Origin: Pedobacter sp. BMA
Lineage (GTDB): Bacteria; Bacteroidota; Bacteroidia; Sphingobacteriales; Sphingobacteriaceae
Direction of reading: 5' to 3'
Assembly: GCF_001027745.1 (NCBI RefSeq)
Contig: NZ_LECU01000005.1
Coordinates: forward strand, 372,001-436,000
DNA: 64,000 bases
The notes beneath the pieces are model-generated. The model did not search any database and was not told the DNA's origin. It was given only the letters and a program-made list of their open reading frames with translations. Position numbers and translations under genes: made by a program. Positions 34,626 to 43,908 of the stretch are shown piece by piece. Numbering within the stretch: position 1 is the first letter of the stretch; every line of letters starts with the position of its first letter.

Positions 34626-35462
34626 ATGATGAAACTTAAACCTAAAACATCAATATTTATACTTTTGGTATGCGCCTGTTTTACACAGGAATGCTTCGGT
34701 AGCGGCTTCCCGACTGGAAAAAGAAAAACACTTCTTTCCCCTTATCTAAGTTACTTTAAGGCGGTAGCTTACCGGGATGCAGATGGAAACAAATTTGATT
34801 ATGGCAACAATGGAAAATACACCTCACTTACGGCACAACTATACCTTGAGCATGGCATAACAGACCGGCTGGATCTTGTCGCCAAAATACCATTAAGTTC
34901 TGCCAGATTTGCGAATGATTATCAAAGCAATACCAATACTACATTAACCGACCTTGAGGTTGGCCTAAAGTACAATTTCGTGAAGTTCAATAAAGATCAG
35001 TATTATCTGTCAGGGCAGGCCCTTGCCAGTGTTCCGCTATATGGAACGAATAAAAATCCGGTAGCAGGGTATGGCCAGTTCGGAACAGAATTAAAGCTCA
35101 TGTTTAGTGGAAATGCTTCGGAACGCACTTATTTCAACGTAGAAGCCGGATACCGTCAATACCTGGGAGATAAGGTAGGCAATGTTGGTCAATTTACCTA
35201 CCTGGCCACTTCGGGACTAAAAATCGGAAAAAACAATCAGCTTACAGGCGAATTCAGTGGCGTTAGCTCCTACCGGTCAAATTTATTTGACCCTCAGAAT
35301 TTAGCTTCAAATACGGCCTTCACTTATATAAAGGCAACTTTGGGTATTGGCCAGCGGATTACAGGGGATAACTGGATTTTCGCAGGGGTTTTCCATGATG
35401 TATTCAACCGAAACTCGGGAATAGGCGAAGGCGGAATGTTAACCGGAATTATCCGCTTTTAG
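34626..35462 (+). CDS. Predicted outer-membrane beta-barrel protein
   Basis: A 278-aa protein with a signal peptide (to about residue 25) and alternating amphipathic strands: LTAQLYLEHGITDRLDLVAKIPL, LTDLEVGLKYNFVKF, LTGEFSGVSSYRS. It ends in phenylalanine (GGMLTGIIRF), as outer-membrane barrels do. No family name can be given beyond general similarity to transporter/OmpA-like barrels. Sitting between the BcsB-like and synthase genes, one base from the latter, it may form or assist an outer-membrane exit for the polymer, but a barrel of this size is not BcsC-like. Confidence 0.65.
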   Translation: MMKLKPKTSIFILLVCACFTQECFGSGFPTGKRKTLLSPYLSYFKAVAYRDADGNKFDYGNNGKYTSLTAQLYLEHGITDRLDLVAKIPLSSARFANDYQSNTNTTLTDLEVGLKYNFVKFNKDQYYLSGQALASVPLYGTNKNPVAGYGQFGTELKLMFSGNASERTYFNVEAGYRQYLGDKVGNVGQFTYLATSGLKIGKNNQLTGEFSGVSSYRSNLFDPQNLASNTAFTYIKATLGIGQRITGDNWIFAGVFHDVFNRNSGIGEGGMLTGIIRF

Positions 35463-35463
35463 C

Positions 35464-37326
35464 ATGCCAGACATAGCCACAGATCAATTGGGAAAATTAT
35501 TGCTCGATCAGGGATTGATTAACCATCGGCAACTGAAGCGTATGAATGATTTCGAGCAATCCAGCGGTCTATCCCTCATCAAGATTGCGCTTAATTTTGG
35601 CTATATCAGCCGTAAGCGCTATAAGCAATTTCTTGAAGGTTATGGCTATTTCTTTCATAATATAAGACAGGAAACTGTTGATCAACTGGTCATGATCAAA
35701 AACGATCTCAAAGAAGTAGACCGGAATCTAATTTTACCACTGAGGATTGAAGATAACAGACTCGTCGTTGCTGTCGCCAATCCTTATGCATTATCTGATA
35801 TCGGATCGGTATCGCAAAACTGGGGTATGGAAACGGAAGTAATCGTCTGCTCAGATCTGGATATGCTATGGTTAGCGCATAAATTACTAGGCGGAGAATA
35901 TGTAAAGTCTGCAGTGTTTGATTTGCTCAACCGCGATCCAGATAGTTCTGCGTTGGTTACCTTTACCCCCAACCAGCTGATCGTTCTGTTCAGCGTATGC
36001 GCGCTGGTGGCAATTGCCTTATTTCTCAATTTTATCAATACCACCATCATCATCAACATCTTAATGAGCACCTTCTTCCTGGTGGCCATTGTTTTTAAAC
36101 TTTACCTTGCCCTAACCGGATCCAAACTTGAACTATTTCAGGCGGTAAGCAAGAAAGAACTAAAACAAATGAACACTAAGGAATTGCCTGTTTTCACTAT
36201 TCAGTTACCGGTTTACAAAGAAGATAAGCTGATTCGAAAACTGATCTGGAATCTGCAATCTCTTGACTATCCCAGAGAAAAACTGGACATTAAATTGTTA
36301 ATTGAGGAAGATGACGACAAGACTCTCAATGCGGTGAGGGATCTTGATTTCCCGGCCATATTCGAAGTAGTAGTGGTACCTTTTCACATGCCCAAAACCA
36401 AGCCTAAGGCCTGTAACTATGGCTTACATTTCTCCAGGGGCGAATATCTCACCATATATGATGCAGAAGACGTACCAGACCAGGACCAGCTGAAAAAGGT
36501 TGTACTGTTATTTAACAAACTACCCTCGAATTTTATATGTATCCAATGTGCCTTAAATTATTTTAACAGGAACGAAAATTTCCTGACCAAAATGTTTACA
36601 CTGGAATATTCTTACTGGTTTGATTACATGCTGCCAGGTTTGGGCACTTTGGACATTCCCATTCCACTTGGCGGTACAAGCAATCATTTTAAAATGGAGA
36701 AGCTAATAGAGCTTGGGGGCTGGGACCCTTTTAATGTAACAGAAGACGCTGATCTTGGCATTCGTGCCTTCGCTAAGGGTTACAAGGTAGCGCTCGTAAA
36801 TTCCACCACCTACGAGGAAGCCAATAATGAACCTTTCAACTGGATCAGACAAAGGTCTCGTTGGATTAAGGGTTATATGCAAACCTATCTGGTACATATG
36901 CGCAATCCTGCAGAGCTGATCAGGAAAATTGGATGGAAAGGTTTTTGGGGATTTAATTTTTTTATTGGCGCTACCCCACTCACATTTCTTGTCTATCCGA
37001 TACTGCTTGTCCTTTTTTTATGCTACATTATTTTAGACCTGAAAAACATCAAAACCATCTTTCCAGACTGGGTGCTTTATATCTCCACTTTTAACCTGGT
37101 TGTTGGTAACATATTGATGATTTATGTAAATATGATTGCAGTTTTTAAGCGACGCTTTTACGAGCTGATTCTATTTGCCATTGTTAACCCTGTCTATTGG
37201 CTTATGCATTCCATTTCAGCATATAAAGGTCTATGGCAACTAGTTACAAAACCATTTTATTGGGAAAAAACAAATCATGGCCTAAGTAAAGTAAGTGCCC
37301 AGCAGGGAAAAAAAACCGAACAATGA
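35464..37326 (+). CDS. GspE_N/MshEN-domain glycosyltransferase 2 fusion (NfrB-like)
   Basis: A 620-aa processive family-2 glycosyltransferase. Residues 1-150 form a GspE_N/MshEN-type domain: QLGKLLLDQGLINHRQL...FEQ, a second copy at about 37-60, then LPLRIEDNRLVVAVANPY. Such domains bind cyclic di-GMP in MshE and NfrB; here the first arginine of the motif is Gln8 and the second copy lacks the final Gln, so binding is uncertain. Two helices (about 170-215) precede the catalytic domain: QLPVYKED (247-254), DAED (333-336), TED (426-428) and QRSRW (463-467). More helices lie at about 495-600. It probably polymerises a beta-glycan and exports it. Confidence 0.85.
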   Translation: MPDIATDQLGKLLLDQGLINHRQLKRMNDFEQSSGLSLIKIALNFGYISRKRYKQFLEGYGYFFHNIRQETVDQLVMIKNDLKEVDRNLILPLRIEDNRLVVAVANPYALSDIGSVSQNWGMETEVIVCSDLDMLWLAHKLLGGEYVKSAVFDLLNRDPDSSALVTFTPNQLIVLFSVCALVAIALFLNFINTTIIINILMSTFFLVAIVFKLYLALTGSKLELFQAVSKKELKQMNTKELPVFTIQLPVYKEDKLIRKLIWNLQSLDYPREKLDIKLLIEEDDDKTLNAVRDLDFPAIFEVVVVPFHMPKTKPKACNYGLHFSRGEYLTIYDAEDVPDQDQLKKVVLLFNKLPSNFICIQCALNYFNRNENFLTKMFTLEYSYWFDYMLPGLGTLDIPIPLGGTSNHFKMEKLIELGGWDPFNVTEDADLGIRAFAKGYKVALVNSTTYEEANNEPFNWIRQRSRWIKGYMQTYLVHMRNPAELIRKIGWKGFWGFNFFIGATPLTFLVYPILLVLFLCYIILDLKNIKTIFPDWVLYISTFNLVVGNILMIYVNMIAVFKRRFYELILFAIVNPVYWLMHSISAYKGLWQLVTKPFYWEKTNHGLSKVSAQQGKKTEQ

Positions 37327-38927
37327 AAACTTTAATCCAATCTAAATACCGTTTATACCCTATCTCTTTCCTGCTTTTCGGCTATTATCTTACCCTGGCT
37401 TATTTATTATTTTATAAGGGTATCTACAGCAATGAAGGCTTATTTTTCGCAGAAAAATCTATTTTATTCAGGGGTGGTAATGTAGATAAAATTACATTGG
37501 TTGGATTAACATTCCCCCAGCTTTCTTTTCTTTCCACCTGGTTATTTTCCATTTTTGATATTGCTTTCGCACCCTACATCACTTCAGCAGCGGGCACTTC
37601 GGTCTTGTTTTTTGTTATTGCTAATTCAATTGAAACGCACCAGCACAGGCACTGGCTTTTTGCAGGAATAATAATGACCTTTTTGTTTCACCCGGCTTTC
37701 TTATTCATCGCCGTATCAGGTAAAAGTGATTACATGACCCTGATTTTCTTTTATCTTTTTATTTCTGCCTTTTACAAATATTTTAAATATAATACCTCTT
37801 ATCACATATCGGTGGCCAGTATATATTTTACCATGCTGGTTTTCTCAAATTTTAAGTTTATATGGCTAGCCCTCTTTATACTGCCGGTTATTTTTATTGC
37901 GGCGCTGCAGTCCATGCAGATTGCCAAAACAGACCCACTTGAACGTATTGCCTTTGCATTTAATAGCCTCTCTATCAGAAGAAAGCTCACCAATAAGACC
38001 ATTGCAGTTTATTTGATTGTATTTGCATTACCATTAACAGGTGTTTTTGTTTTCAGGCTTTTAAACCAGGTTTATACTGGCGACCCTAACTATTTTTTAG
38101 ACAGCCCTTATGCCAATTACCTGGCTATAGTTAACCAAACAGAAAACTTTAACAGCTTTAATCCTGTTGAGCATACTTTTTTCTTTCCTGAGATGAGCTT
38201 TTTGACCACAGTACGAATTTTGCTGTATGCGCCAATGATTTTACTTTGCCTGTCTATTTTTAAAAGTAATATGCGTAATACCTTTATCGTATTTGCAATG
38301 TTCCTTTTTATGGAATTCCTTAAAATCAAATATCCCGACGTTTTTCTACAGGTTGGATTTTATGCCGCCTTCATCTGCATGTGCTGGGGAATTATTTTAA
38401 ATGCCAGGCATTTAGAAAACTTACGTTTTACCGGTCAGTTCTATCTGGCAGTAACTTTCCTTCAATTGATAAGTGGATATCTGATGATGAAAAATTCCAA
38501 TATTCCTGAAGAGCGGAATTATGTTGCTCAATTTGCGAAAATGGTTTCTCAACCAAACGCAATAGTTGCAGATGAAGATAAGTTGTTTGCTGAGAAAATT
38601 GCTCAGATTCCGGAGATGGACAAAATACTGACTGATGATGCTACCTCATATCGCATCATTGCGCTGTCGCGTTCTGCCAAACAATTTCTGGTACCGTCCC
38701 AAAAAACCTTTCTGGCCGCACTTGAAGTTCCAAAAAAACATGTTGAATATATTCTCATACCCAGCGACGCAAATCCAGGTAGATATTTTAGCCTTTTAAA
38801 CAGCGGTGTACTGGAAAGGCTGACGAGGAACGGCCTTGACTTGAAAAAAGCCTTTTCCAATAAAAACTGGGTTTTATATAGTCTGAATGGTAGAACCCCG
38901 TCTGATCGACATCATTCACAGCCATGA
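37323..38927 (+). CDS. Polytopic membrane protein of the exopolysaccharide operon
   Basis: A 534-aa protein with about ten to twelve hydrophobic helices in residues 12-390 and a soluble C-terminal domain of about 140 residues. Family not recognised. The layout (helix bundle, short loops with HQHRHW and GKSDYMTL, then an alpha/beta-looking tail) recalls membrane glycosyltransferases of GT-C type or acyl/phospho-transferases, but no diagnostic motif was found. Its ATG overlaps the stop of the synthase gene by four bases (ATGA), indicating coupled translation and a shared role, perhaps modification of the polymer. Confidence 0.7.
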   Translation: MKTLIQSKYRLYPISFLLFGYYLTLAYLLFYKGIYSNEGLFFAEKSILFRGGNVDKITLVGLTFPQLSFLSTWLFSIFDIAFAPYITSAAGTSVLFFVIANSIETHQHRHWLFAGIIMTFLFHPAFLFIAVSGKSDYMTLIFFYLFISAFYKYFKYNTSYHISVASIYFTMLVFSNFKFIWLALFILPVIFIAALQSMQIAKTDPLERIAFAFNSLSIRRKLTNKTIAVYLIVFALPLTGVFVFRLLNQVYTGDPNYFLDSPYANYLAIVNQTENFNSFNPVEHTFFFPEMSFLTTVRILLYAPMILLCLSIFKSNMRNTFIVFAMFLFMEFLKIKYPDVFLQVGFYAAFICMCWGIILNARHLENLRFTGQFYLAVTFLQLISGYLMMKNSNIPEERNYVAQFAKMVSQPNAIVADEDKLFAEKIAQIPEMDKILTDDATSYRIIALSRSAKQFLVPSQKTFLAALEVPKKHVEYILIPSDANPGRYFSLLNSGVLERLTRNGLDLKKAFSNKNWVLYSLNGRTPSDRHHSQP

Positions 38928-39029
38928 TCATTCCATTTCTCCATTTGCAATCCCCTCTGAAAACCGGCCAAACTCATACTTAAAGGCCAACCCAACTTCA
39001 AATTCGTCTCTGAACCGCACCTGACCCAT
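38928..39029 (-). CDS. Possible 33-residue small protein or gene remnant
   Basis: Minus-strand ATG 39029 opens a 33-codon frame (MGQVRFRDEFEVGLAFKY..., ending GEME) that stops directly beside the end of the preceding plus-strand gene. The composition is protein-like, with little serine or leucine excess. A stop lies just upstream in frame and there is no clear promoter. It could be a tiny gene, the tail of a lost one, or chance. Confidence 0.2.
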   Translation of the reverse strand: MGQVRFRDEFEVGLAFKYEFGRFSEGIANGEME

Positions 39030-39134
39030 TCGATACTTACATCTTGTTTGCCGGTTGAAATTTAGTCAACAACCATCTCTTTCTTCCTTATCCGAAAACC
39101 ATTCACAATGGAAAATGTTAATAAATAATCCATT

Positions 39135-39977
39135 ATGAAAACACCTGAAAAACAACATAGACAGCCTGGCATCGAATCCAGAATGGATCCAAGACCTGAA
39201 GTAATTAAAAAAACCTATCAGGGAAGTGGTAAACTTGCCGGAAAGGTGGCGCTGATTACGGGGGGCGACAGTGGGATAGGACGCGCAGTTGCCGTACATT
39301 TTGCACGGGAAGGTGCCCATGTTGCCATCGTTTATCTCAGCGAAGATGGCGATGCGAAAGAAACGCAAACAATGGTTGAGGCTGAAGACAGATCCTGTCT
39401 TTTAATTAAAGGAGATGTTAAAAAACCTGCCTTTTGCAGTAAAGCAGTTGAAAAGGTTGTTCAGCATTTCGGCAAATTAAATATTCTGGTGAACAACGCC
39501 GGTATGCAGGTACCGCAGAAAGATCCGAAAAAAATAGATCATAAACAGCTTGAGGATACTTTCAGGACGAACATTTTTGGCTACTTCTATTTTGCTGATG
39601 AAGTATTGCCGCACCTCGGGCCGGGCGATTGCATCATCAATACCACTTCAGTGACTGCCTATCGCTCTTCACCAAACCTGATTGATTATTCTTCAACGAA
39701 AGGCGCAATTACCTCCTTCACGCGGTCGCTGGCAACGAACCTGGCTAAAACGGGGATACGTGTAAATGCGGTGGCGCCAGGCCCGGTTTGGACACCACTG
39801 ATTGTTTCTACCTTTGACGAAGAAAAAATTAAGTCTTTTGGTTCTGAAACTGCCATGGAACGTGCCGGACAACCCTCAGAAGTTGCCCCCGCTTATGTTT
39901 TTCTGGCCAGCGAAGATGCTTCTTTTATTACCGGACAGGTGATCCATGTTAATGGCGGGGAAGTGGTGAATGGCTAG
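39135..39977 (+). CDS. SDR-family oxidoreductase
   Basis: A 280-aa cytoplasmic short-chain dehydrogenase of the YghA-like group, with the characteristic N-terminal lead ESRMDPRPEVIKKTYQGSGKLAG before the Rossmann fold. The cofactor motif is TGGDSGIGRA, the structural motif NNAGMQ, the catalytic Ser lies in NTTSVTAY, and Tyr/Lys in YSSTKG. The C-terminal GQVIHVNGGEVVNG is usual. Members are often stress-linked NADP enzymes with unknown substrate. It is closely related to the next gene, from which a 130-bp gap separates it; the pair looks like an old duplication. Confidence 0.88.
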   Translation: MKTPEKQHRQPGIESRMDPRPEVIKKTYQGSGKLAGKVALITGGDSGIGRAVAVHFAREGAHVAIVYLSEDGDAKETQTMVEAEDRSCLLIKGDVKKPAFCSKAVEKVVQHFGKLNILVNNAGMQVPQKDPKKIDHKQLEDTFRTNIFGYFYFADEVLPHLGPGDCIINTTSVTAYRSSPNLIDYSSTKGAITSFTRSLATNLAKTGIRVNAVAPGPVWTPLIVSTFDEEKIKSFGSETAMERAGQPSEVAPAYVFLASEDASFITGQVIHVNGGEVVNG

Positions 39978-40106
39978 CGGCACATTTTTACATTATAATT
40001 TTAGTCAGCCACCAAAAAAAACAAGCAGGTTTTAGCTTTTTTGAAAAATATCAAACCAAAAAAAAAGCGGAGGGTTCTTTAATAAAACAGATAAAGAATC
40101 AACCCA

Positions 40107-41111
40107 ATGGATGACAACAAAATTACCAGAAGAAAAGCGCTGGGCGGCCTAAGCCTGGCAATGGCGGCAGTAGCTGCCTCACCTATATTAGCAAATGCCG
40201 GAGAGCCAGGTGGTTTTCATTTGGGCGATGCAGATTTACAGGATCCGACTACAAAATATCCGAGACCACCTTTTATCCATCAAAATCAGCCCTGGCCGGC
40301 CCTGGCAAGCAAAATGGACCCCCGGCCAGATCATGGAGAAACAACTTACAAGGGCTCAGGTCGCTTATCAGGCAGAAAAGCTTTAATCACTGGTGGAGAC
40401 TCAGGGATGGGCAGAGCAGCAGCAATTGCCTACGCTCGTGAAGGCGCAGATGTAGCCATCAATTACCTTCCTCAGGAAGAGCCCGATGCAAAGGAAGTGA
40501 TTGAACTTATAAAAAAAGCCGGAAGAAAAGCAATCGCAATCCCAGGCGATATCCGCGACGAAAGCTTTTGTAAAAAACTCGTGGATGAAGCAGCCAAACA
40601 ACTTGGTGGATTGGATATCTTAGTCAGCAATGCAGCACGACAACAATCTAACCCTTCCATTCTCGACATTACCAGCGATCAGTTTGACTGGACAATAAAA
40701 ACCAACATTTACGCCCCGTTCTGGATCATTAAGGCCGCATTACCTTATCTGAAACCGGGCTCATCGATCATCGGTACCACTTCAGTCCAGGCTACCGATC
40801 CCTCCCCGGATCTTTATGATTATGCACAAACAAAAGCTGCGACCACAAATTTCGTGAAGTCACTGGCCAAGCAATTAGGTCCGAAAGGCATACGCGTAAA
40901 TGGGGTGGCACCCGGTCCGATATGGACACCACTCCAAATGGGCGGTGGCTCGACACCTGAAAAACTTAAAGCATTTGGTAAAGACACCCCTTTAGGCCGC
41001 CCCGGACAACCTGCTGAACTGGCATCTATATATGTACAACTCGCTTCCAATGATGCTAGCTTTTCAACAGGCCAGATTTATGGGGCAGCTGGTGGAAACG
41101 GCCAGCCATAG
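40107..41111 (+). CDS. SDR-family oxidoreductase with Tat-type signal
   Basis: A 334-aa short-chain dehydrogenase of the same YghA-like group as its upstream neighbour: shared SKMDPRPDHGETTYKGSG, TGGDSGMGRA, catalytic Ser in GTTSVQAT and YAQTK. The first ~32 residues, however, are a twin-arginine signal (KITRRKALGGLSLAMAAVA, Arg8-Arg9, cleavage near ILANA). Tat export would carry it folded, with its cofactor, to the periplasm. A periplasmic SDR is unusual because NADP is not regenerated there. Substrate unknown. It ends convergently with a PAS kinase. Confidence 0.88.
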   Translation: MDDNKITRRKALGGLSLAMAAVAASPILANAGEPGGFHLGDADLQDPTTKYPRPPFIHQNQPWPALASKMDPRPDHGETTYKGSGRLSGRKALITGGDSGMGRAAAIAYAREGADVAINYLPQEEPDAKEVIELIKKAGRKAIAIPGDIRDESFCKKLVDEAAKQLGGLDILVSNAARQQSNPSILDITSDQFDWTIKTNIYAPFWIIKAALPYLKPGSSIIGTTSVQATDPSPDLYDYAQTKAATTNFVKSLAKQLGPKGIRVNGVAPGPIWTPLQMGGGSTPEKLKAFGKDTPLGRPGQPAELASIYVQLASNDASFSTGQIYGAAGGNGQP

Positions 41112-41202
41112 TCTTCCTCAAACTCATCAGTCCAGTACCGCATCATGCGGTGTTGGGCTGATCAATATTACAAAACGAACATTACGATTACTTCGACGAC
41201 GT

Positions 41203-42354
41203 TTAACCGGCAGGCAGTTCAAACGAAAATTCCGATCCGCTTCCCAGTTCGCTCTTAAGCACAATCTGAGAACCATGAAGCGTTAAAACGGTAGATACCA
41301 GGTAAAGCCCAATTCCGAATCCGGGAATAAGTTTGGTTTTTTCGGTTTCCACTCTATGAAATTTCTGGAACAAAAGTTTTTGATTTTCTGTAGAAATGCC
41401 CAGCCCTTTATCAGCTACCTTAATGTTTACCATCTGGTGGTGACGTTCGCAACTCACCGTGATGTCACCCCCGTCTGGAGAATATTTCTGAGCATTACTG
41501 ATCAGGTTGGTGATCACCATGGCAATTTTTTCCTGATCCGCATTTACCTTACAGGAAGCCAGTCCCTGATAATTGATCGCATGTTTATGACTGATGACCA
41601 ATGCATCAGCTATACAGTCATCAAGGGTATTTACCACGTCGAATACTGCATTCTCAATGCTGATTTTGCCTTCTTCAAAGCGGGATAGGTTTAAAAAGTC
41701 CCTGATCATGTTCTCCATTTTTTTTGCCTGAACTTCTGCCCTGCCCAAGGCTTTCAACAGGAAAATCTCATCAGAAGTTTTTTTAGCAGCAACCTGAATA
41801 TACGATTTAAGCGAAGTGAGCGGTGTTTTAAGTTCGTGACTCACAAAACTTACAAACTCATCCTTCTTCTGCTGCATTAATTTTTTATCGGTAATGTCGC
41901 GTGCTATTTTAGATAAACCAACCACATTGCCGTAATTATCTTTTATGGGTGAAATGGTTAGCGATACGTGAATCAGCGTACCATCTTTTCTGAGTCTTTG
42001 CGTTTCGAAATGATTTACCCGTAAACCCTGCCGTAGTTGAGAAAGAATTTTAGGCTCTTCATCATGACGCTCAAGGGGAATAAGTTTAAGAATTGATTCT
42101 CCAATCATTTCATCTGGCAAATACCCGAATATCCGCGTAGCAGATGCATTCCAGCTGGTAATGATACTGTTTAAATCTTTACTGATGATGGCATCGTCTG
42201 AAGATTCAATAATGGAATTGAGTACCGCACTTTTCTCATCTACCAGTGTGAGCGCACGGATCAGTTGCCTCAGTTCCGCATTGTCGAGCTTTAATTCGGT
42301 TTCCCGCTTTTCGTACCCTTTAATCTTCTCTATGATATCCTTAGTTTCGCTCAT
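41203..42354 (-). CDS. PAS-domain sensor histidine kinase
   Basis: A 383-aa soluble kinase. A short N-terminal coiled coil (about 3-45) leads to one PAS domain (about 48-160: SSDDAIISKDLNSIITSWN, ending GLSKIARDITDKK). HisKA (SFVSHELKTPLTSLK) and HATPase (NLISNAQKYSPDG, ADKGLGIS, GFGIGLYLV) follow. All catalytic motifs are intact. The sensor is cytosolic, possibly redox or small-molecule responsive. No response regulator is adjacent. It is monocistronic, converging with the Tat-SDR gene. Confidence 0.9.
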   Translation of the reverse strand: MSETKDIIEKIKGYEKRETELKLDNAELRQLIRALTLVDEKSAVLNSIIESSDDAIISKDLNSIITSWNASATRIFGYLPDEMIGESILKLIPLERHDEEPKILSQLRQGLRVNHFETQRLRKDGTLIHVSLTISPIKDNYGNVVGLSKIARDITDKKLMQQKKDEFVSFVSHELKTPLTSLKSYIQVAAKKTSDEIFLLKALGRAEVQAKKMENMIRDFLNLSRFEEGKISIENAVFDVVNTLDDCIADALVISHKHAINYQGLASCKVNADQEKIAMVITNLISNAQKYSPDGGDITVSCERHHQMVNIKVADKGLGISTENQKLLFQKFHRVETEKTKLIPGFGIGLYLVSTVLTLHGSQIVLKSELGSGSEFSFELPAG

Positions 42355-42433
42355 GGTTTAATTTGCAAACAATATAGGAATAATCACCTGATTTGCGCAA
42401 TACGGCACGCATTAGCTACAATGATATATGGGG

Positions 42434-43081
42434 TTAATTGATAACATAATCCCTGATCTGCATCTTAATCTTACCGGTTTTTGTTTCCATACTTTTCATT
42501 TTCTTGCGATCGATGGTCGTCCCCTTCCCCATAAAATTAAGTGGAATCTTCAGTTTTTCTATGGCAAAACTGGCTTCAACATAATTTGGAAGCACATCTT
42601 TTGGCGTATTATACTTCATCAAAAGACTGTATGAGCCTTCCTTCTTCGTATTGATATCAAGCGCAGCAATCTGCAAAGCCTTGCTGTCCATATAAATGGT
42701 TGCCAGCGCCATTTCCGATGCAGGTGTAGTCGGGATCACATTGATTACTTTTAGACGCTGTCCGTTTCTTTGCTCCACTCCCCTGTCTACCGTTATAAAG
42801 GGATATTTAAAAATCTCAGCCAGCGAAAAATCAAGGCCCCGTTTAGGCAGCATCACAAAATCTTTCGAAGTAAATTCCATCCTTTTGCCCACAGCATACA
42901 CTACCCTTGCTTTTTTTGTCGGCATATTGATAAACGGAACATCAAGATCCAGAACAATATTCGCAGAAAACTTCTTCACCGCGTCCATCTTTTTTTTAAT
43001 AGCCAGAAGATCTGCGTCGATCTGTTGTGCAGCCACCAGCTGAGGAATGAGCAATATCAATAATATAATCTTTCTCATCAT
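42434..43081 (-). CDS. LolA-like periplasmic protein
   Basis: A 215-aa protein with a Sec signal peptide (about 1-19, MMRKIILLILLIPQLVAAQ) and a single beta-rich domain of the LolA/outer-membrane lipoprotein-sorting type: a helical MKKMDAVKKFSANIVL stretch, then YAVGKRMEFTSKDFVML and KVINVIPTTP. Canonical LolA carries lipoproteins from the inner to the outer membrane; this divergent member is in an ABC-transporter operon and may carry a different lipid or be a lipid-binding partner. Its ATG overlaps the permease stop (ATGA). Family assignment is moderate. Confidence 0.6.
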   Translation of the reverse strand: MMRKIILLILLIPQLVAAQQIDADLLAIKKKMDAVKKFSANIVLDLDVPFINMPTKKARVVYAVGKRMEFTSKDFVMLPKRGLDFSLAEIFKYPFITVDRGVEQRNGQRLKVINVIPTTPASEMALATIYMDSKALQIAALDINTKKEGSYSLLMKYNTPKDVLPNYVEASFAIEKLKIPLNFMGKGTTIDRKKMKSMETKTGKIKMQIRDYVIN

Positions 43082-43908
43082 CCGATATCGTTTTTATGAA
43101 ATATATAAATGCCCAAACCACCGAACCCAAGGGCGTAAAGCAACAGCATGAAATTGTTAACCAGCACCTGATACCAGTCCGGCTCGTAGGCAAAAAGCTG
43201 TTGCCAGCTGTCGATTAACTTTGGAAAGAAAACCTGATTAATGACCTCGGCACCAAAGTCTACTTTAAGCAATAAGGTAGTGATGATTAGAAAAAGAGCT
43301 GAAGCAATCCAGGTTTTTGATGACTCTTTAATCATTACCGCAAGCGTGAGACTCACTACGGCATAAAAAACCATTGACACCGCACCCGAAGCAAATGCCC
43401 AGCAAATCCGGTGAAATGCATCTGCAGCAGTGAAAAAATTCAAGGTACCCAGATACACCACCAGGTCGCCATCACCAAATATGGAATAAGCCAATACAAA
43501 AGTGCTCAGCATCATAAACAAAATCACAAAAACAGTAAATGCAATGGCAGTAATGTATTTCGCAGACATAAATTTCCATTTATCAACAGCTTGTAACATC
43601 ACCGTTTGTATGGTACCGTCTTTATACTCATCTGTAACCAGCCCCGATGTTACAATCATCAGTATCAGCGGTAAATTAAACCATAACGAATTCAATACAA
43701 TGTACATCAGCAGGTTCCCGTTCAGTAAACTGCCTTCAAAATAAAATGACTGTTTCAGGTTATCGAGCAACAAATCGAGAATGGTACTCCCCTGATAGTA
43801 CGCGGTAAATAAAATGAGGGATTCGATAATGAGAATGGCACCGAATGCATAATAGGTTTTGCTCTGCCTGATGAGCTTGATCCATTCGGCTTTAAGCAGT
43901 AATCGCAT
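43078..43908 (-). CDS. ABC-2 type transporter permease
   Basis: A 276-aa inner-membrane protein with about six hydrophobic helices (about 18-38, 65-88, 110-135, 145-170, 180-205, 245-265). The start is ATG 43908, which overlaps the ATPase gene end by 17 bp; a TTG at 43935 is the alternative. The LLKAEWIKLIRQSKTYYAFG opening and SGLVTDEYKDGTIQTVML segment are typical of ABC-2/NosY-like permeases that pair with a separate ATPase. The substrate is unknown. Confidence 0.85.
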   Translation of the reverse strand: MRLLLKAEWIKLIRQSKTYYAFGAILIIESLILFTAYYQGSTILDLLLDNLKQSFYFEGSLLNGNLLMYIVLNSLWFNLPLILMIVTSGLVTDEYKDGTIQTVMLQAVDKWKFMSAKYITAIAFTVFVILFMMLSTFVLAYSIFGDGDLVVYLGTLNFFTAADAFHRICWAFASGAVSMVFYAVVSLTLAVMIKESSKTWIASALFLIITTLLLKVDFGAEVINQVFFPKLIDSWQQLFAYEPDWYQVLVNNFMLLLYALGFGGLGIYIFHKNDIG

